A stretch of DNA of 64,000 bases. Origin: Variovorax sp. PAMC 28711. Lineage in GTDB: Bacteria > Pseudomonadota > Gammaproteobacteria > Burkholderiales > Burkholderiaceae_C. The notes below the pieces were generated by a model, which was not told where the DNA came from, ran no database searches, and saw only the letters and a program-made list of their open reading frames with translations. A program made the position numbers and the translations under genes. The stretch spans positions 1,789,001 to 1,853,000 of the forward strand of contig NZ_CP014517.1 in assembly GCF_001577265.1 (NCBI RefSeq), read 5' to 3'. Positions 60,722 through 64,000 of the stretch are shown here, in pieces (within the stretch, counting starts at the first letter, position 1; the number at the start of each line of letters is the position of its first letter).

Positions 60722-62292
60722 TGGTGGCCTCCGCCCATGTGCGCGCCGAGCACGTGGCGCTCGGCCGTGGCGGCGGGTGTTTCGAACACGACGCGCCCTT
60801 CGCTCATCACCACCATGCGGTCGGCGAGTTCGAGCAGTTCGTCGAGGTCTTCGCTGATGAGCAGCACCGCACCGCCCTTGTCGCGCACCTGCAGGATGCG
60901 CGAATGGATTTCCGCGACCGCCGCGAAGTCGAGCCCGAACACCGGGTTGGCGGCGATCAACACATCGATGTCGCCGGCCAGTTCGCGCGCCAGCACCGCG
61001 CGCTGCACGTTGCCGCCCGAGAGGCTGCGGATGGGCGCGCCCTCGCCTTGCGTCTTGACGCCGTACTCGGCGATCCATTCGCGTGCGCGCGATCGCCACG
61101 CAGAAAAGTTGAGGAAGCCCGCACGCGCCAGCGGCGGCTCGTCGAAGTCGCGCAGCGCCATGTTCTCGGCCACGCTGAGGTCGCCGACGCACGCGTTGCG
61201 CAGCGGCTCTTCGGGCAGGCTGCGCACCTTGAGCCGGCGGTTCTGTTCGCGCGTGGCGTCGTAGGGCGACCCGCGCACCGTGACCTTGCCGGACAAGCGC
61301 GGGCGCTGGCCGACCAGTGCTTCGACCAGCTCACGCTGGCCGTTGCCCGACACGCCGGCGACGCCGAGAATTTCGCCGGCGCGCACCGCGAGGCTGAGGT
61401 CGTGCACGGCCAGCGTGCCGCGGTCGCCCATCGCCTGCAGGCGATCGACGTCAAGCGAGACCTGCGCATCGGCTGCGACGGCCTTGTGCATGGGCCGCCC
61501 GGTGCCGGCCTTCGCTGCGGCAGGTTCAGCCGATGCGCTCTCGCCCATCATCGCGGCGGCCAGCTGCGCCGGCGTGGTCTCGTCGACGCGGCAGTGGTGC
61601 ACTGCCTTGCCGCGCCGCAGCACCGTCACGCTGTCGGCGTACGCCATCACCTCGCGGAACTTGTGCGTGATGATGAGCACGGTGCACCGGCCGCTGCGGG
61701 CGAACTTGCGCACGTGGCCCAGCACCTCGTCGGCTTCCTGCGGCGTGAGCACCGAGGTCGGTTCGTCGAGGATCAGCAGCCGCGGCTTCAGGTACAGCTG
61801 CTTGAGCAGTTCGAGCTTCTGCTTCTCGCCGGCCGCGAGCGACGCGGGCGTCACGTCGAGGTCGAGACTGAAGGGCGTGGTCGCAAGGAAGGCTTCGAGC
61901 TCGGCGCGTTTCACTTTCCAATCGATCAGCGCGGGCGTCTTGCCGCCGGCCAGCAGCAGGTTCTCGGCCACCGTCATGCCCGGCGCCAGCGTGAAGTGCT
62001 GGTAGACCATGCCGATCCCGAGCGCGCGCGCGACGATCGGATTGGCGATGTCCTGCTCGCGCCCGTCGATCAGGATGCTGCCCTCCTCCGCGCGCTGGAA
62101 GCCGGCCACGCACTTCACCAGCGTGCTCTTGCCCGCGCCGTTCTCGCCGAGCAGCGCGTGCACGGTGCCGGGCTCGACATGCATCGTCACGTTGTCCATC
62201 GCGGTGAAGGCGCCGAAACGCTTGGTCAGCTGGTAGGTGTCGAGCGCGAGGGCGCCGGTGCCGGCGGGCAAGGCGCCGATGGGGGTGTTCAT
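60718..62292 (-). CDS. ABC transporter ATP-binding protein, two nucleotide domains (BMP/nucleoside type), operon B
   Basis: Tandem ATPase of 524 aa. The first half has Walker [10 protein letters not shown], an LAAGEKQK signature and Walker [13 protein letters not shown]. The second half has GVSGNGQRE in the Walker A position (degenerate), signature LSGGNVQR and a weak Walker B ([12 protein letters not shown]). This layout is typical of nucleoside/BMP-family importers. The matching permeases and binding protein are not in the window and may lie to the right. Start is the ATG at 62292, overlapping the upstream stop. Confidence 0.9.
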   Translation of the reverse strand: MNTPIGALPAGTGALALDTYQLTKRFGAFTAMDNVTMHVEPGTVHALLGENGAGKSTLVKCVAGFQRAEEGSILIDGREQDIANPIVARALGIGMVYQHFTLAPGMTVAENLLLAGGKTPALIDWKVKRAELEAFLATTPFSLDLDVTPASLAAGEKQKLELLKQLYLKPRLLILDEPTSVLTPQEADEVLGHVRKFARSGRCTVLIITHKFREVMAYADSVTVLRRGKAVHHCRVDETTPAQLAAAMMGESASAEPAAAKAGTGRPMHKAVAADAQVSLDVDRLQAMGDRGTLAVHDLSLAVRAGEILGVAGVSGNGQRELVEALVGQRPRLSGKVTVRGSPYDATREQNRRLKVRSLPEEPLRNACVGDLSVAENMALRDFDEPPLARAGFLNFSAWRSRAREWIAEYGVKTQGEGAPIRSLSGGNVQRAVLARELAGDIDVLIAANPVFGLDFAAVAEIHSRILQVRDKGGAVLLISEDLDELLELADRMVVMSEGRVVFETPAATAERHVLGAHMGGGHH

Positions 62293-62987
62293 GGTGTGCT
62301 GGCTCCAACGGCATCGAGCAGCGCGCTCGATTCGGCATGCGCGCCGAACACGCCGCCCTGCATCGTGATCATCTTCAGCGCGGCGAGGTGGTTGCCGTGG
62401 TCGGTCGCGGCCGTGCAGTCCGAGAGCAGCAGGCATTCGAAGCCACGGTCGTTGGCGTCGCGCATGGTGGTGTGCACGCACACGTCGGTGGTGATGCCGG
62501 TGAGGATCAGGTTCTCGATGCCGCGCGTGCGAAGGATGAGTTCGAGGTCGGTCGCGTAGAACGAGCCCTTGCCCGGCTTGTCGATGACGACTTCACCGTC
62601 GAGTGGCGCCAGTTCGGAGATCAGCTCCCAGCCCGGCTCGCCGCGGATGAGGATGCGGCCGCACGGCCCGTCGTCGCCGATGCCCACGCCGTTGGCGCCG
62701 ATCTGGCGCGAGCGCCAGCGCTTGTTGGGCGGCAGGTCGGCCAGATCAGGCCGGTGGCCTTCGCGCGTGTGAATGATGTGGAAGCCCAGAGGCCGCAGCG
62801 CCGCGAGCGTGCGCTGGATCGGCGCGATCGGCGCCTGCACCAGCGACAGGTCGTAGCCCATCACGTCGACATAGCCGCCCTGGCCGCAGAAGTCGGTCTG
62901 CATGTCGATGACGATGAGCGCGGTGTTCTCGGGGCGCAGGTCGCGGTTGTACGGCCACGCATAGGGTTGGGCGTTGACGGTGGTCAT
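62289..62987 (-). CDS. biuH: Biuret amidohydrolase-like cysteine hydrolase
   Basis: Cysteine hydrolase of 232 aa. The triad is Asp28 (VIDMQTDF), Lys137 (VIDKPGK) and Cys170 ([10 protein letters not shown]). The blocks [57 protein letters not shown] and [11 protein letters not shown] agree, from memory, with the characterised Rhizobium biuret hydrolase BiuH. That enzyme converts biuret to allophanate and ammonia. Substrate assignment is from family resemblance only; ureido-acid hydrolases are alternatives. Confidence 0.7.
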   Translation of the reverse strand: MTTVNAQPYAWPYNRDLRPENTALIVIDMQTDFCGQGGYVDVMGYDLSLVQAPIAPIQRTLAALRPLGFHIIHTREGHRPDLADLPPNKRWRSRQIGANGVGIGDDGPCGRILIRGEPGWELISELAPLDGEVVIDKPGKGSFYATDLELILRTRGIENLILTGITTDVCVHTTMRDANDRGFECLLLSDCTAATDHGNHLAALKMITMQGGVFGAHAESSALLDAVGASTP

Positions 62988-62994
62988 GCGGTCG

Positions 62995-64000
62995 TCACGG
63001 GGCCGTCAGTTCGTCGGGCTCGGGCGGGGCCATGGCCGGAATCTTCGGCACCAGCGGATGCGACTCGGGGCCCTTGTAGGCGCGCACGGGCGCACCGAAG
63101 CCGCAGCTGGTGCCGTCGGTCACCTTCACCTGGTCGCTCCACGGGAGCTTGTAGGTGCCCGACGCCATGTCCTGCATGTAGGTGTACGGAAAGTCCTGCG
63201 CCCCGCCCTTCACCGCCACGTACCCGCGGTGGTAGAGCTGGTAGATGTTGTTCTCCACGCCCCAGCCGGTGCGCGCTTCGCGCACGAGGTCGGGCAGCAG
63301 CTCGCAGGTGATGATCTCGTCGACCCGGCCGCCGCCTTCGACCATCACGGTGCCGTCGAAGCTGCAGAACATGCCCTCGCCCATCGAGTCGAAGGTGCCG
63401 TCGCTGCCGCACATGCACACGCTCGCGGTGTAGGCCAGGTTGCAGAAGGCGTTGGCCTGGTTGGTGATCTTCCAGGCGTGGCGGATGGGTGCGGTGTATC
63501 CCGCTGTGCGGAGGATGATCTCGGCGCCCTTGTACGCCGCCTCGCGCGCCATCTCGGGCAGCATGCCGTCGTGACAGATGATCAGCGCGAGCTTGCTGCC
63601 GTTGGGCCCGTCGCACACCGGCACGCCGAGGTTGCCCGGCTCCCACGGCTCGACCGGCACCCACGGATGCATCTTGCGGTAGTACAGGCGGATGGCGCCC
63701 ATGTCGTCGATGATCAATCCGCTGTTGTACGGGTTGCCATCAGGGTTGGCTTCCATGATCGAGAAGCAGCCCCAGATGGTGTTGTCGATGCAGGCCTTGC
63801 GGAAGGCCGCGACCTCGGGCCCGTCGAGCGTGCACATGATCTCGGGCGAGGTGTCCATCGACAGGCCGTGCAGCGAATACTCCGGGAACACGACGAGGTC
63901 CATCGTGCCCTGGTTGCGCCGCGCCTTGGCGACGAGTTCGACGATGCGCGCCGTCTGCGCCGCCAGTTCTTCGGATGTGCGCACCACCGGCAACTGGCAT
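62995..64000 (-). CDS. amiF: Formamidase (AmiF-like nitrilase-superfamily amidase), partial
   Basis: Nitrilase-fold enzyme, at least 335 residues, cut by the right window edge; the frame runs through to 64000 (CQLPVV near the edge). The catalytic Glu-Lys-Cys lie in [20 protein letters not shown] and [18 protein letters not shown]. The [15 protein letters not shown] block is specific to aliphatic amidases/formamidases. Formamide to formate plus ammonia is the likely reaction. First visible gene of operon B, 7 bp before the biuret-hydrolase-like gene. Confidence 0.82.
   Translation of the reverse strand, partial: CQLPVVRTSEELAAQTARIVELVAKARRNQGTMDLVVFPEYSLHGLSMDTSPEIMCTLDGPEVAAFRKACIDNTIWGCFSIMEANPDGNPYNSGLIIDDMGAIRLYYRKMHPWVPVEPWEPGNLGVPVCDGPNGSKLALIICHDGMLPEMAREAAYKGAEIILRTAGYTAPIRHAWKITNQANAFCNLAYTASVCMCGSDGTFDSMGEGMFCSFDGTVMVEGGGRVDEIITCELLPDLVREARTGWGVENNIYQLYHRGYVAVKGGAQDFPYTYMQDMASGTYKLPWSDQVKVTDGTSCGFGAPVRAYKGPESHPLVPKIPAMAPPEPDELTAP

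Overview
The window looks like chromosomal DNA from a GC-rich betaproteobacterium of the order Burkholderiales, most likely the family Comamonadaceae (Variovorax-like). This rests on the str-operon ribosomal proteins, the gatCAB/mreBCD-mrdA arrangement, the Mg-type HemB, many LysR regulators and NMT1/SsuA-type ABC substrate-binding proteins. No tRNA, rRNA, CRISPR array, intact insertion sequence or phage gene was seen.

Layout. 1-14.9 kb is mostly housekeeping: fusA-rpsG-rpsL (str operon, with a recognisable promoter and leader), a D-Ala-D-Ala carboxypeptidase, a small hydrolase, a [2Fe-2S] ferredoxin, VanZ, HemJ facing hemB, CorA, and small metabolic genes (dienelactone hydrolase, DsbA-like isomerase, SDR, MarC). 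15.2-23.7 kb looks like an accessory block. It holds a LysR gene facing a two-gene DAB inorganic-carbon uptake system (dabB-dabA), then a cupin gene, sdhC and sdhD without sdhA/sdhB, and a quinol nitric oxide reductase gene that has lost its 5' part at the sdhD junction. 23.8-27.5 kb is an Mla/Mce-type lipid transporter operon (auxiliary lipoprotein, MlaD-like, ATPase, STAS-permease). 27.6-33.8 kb holds LysR/mmsA, an amidase and a GMC oxidoreductase, with two unusual long hairpins between mmsA and the amidase. 34-45 kb is housekeeping again: a likely 6S RNA, a TSUP permease, mrdA-mreDCB, gatCAB, pyrE and xth.

45-64 kb is dominated by two catabolic operons on the minus strand. Operon A (56502 down to 46534) has ten tightly packed genes: a cysteine hydrolase, an ABC binding protein, an SDR, an allantoinase/dihydropyrimidinase-type amidohydrolase, a cyanuric acid hydrolase/barbiturase-family ring-opening enzyme, an ABC ATPase and permease, a second paralogous binding protein, a deaminase-type amidohydrolase and a DUF3830 protein. 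A LysR gene diverges from it across a perfect palindrome. Operon B enters from the right edge: formamidase, a biuret-hydrolase-like enzyme, a BMP/nucleoside-type ABC ATPase, another cysteine hydrolase and a GntR regulator. Together they suggest uptake and stepwise hydrolysis of nitrogen-rich heterocycles (pyrimidine, barbiturate or s-triazine/biuret type) for nitrogen. The exact substrate is inferred, not shown. A LysR fossil between the operons suggests past duplication or rearrangement.
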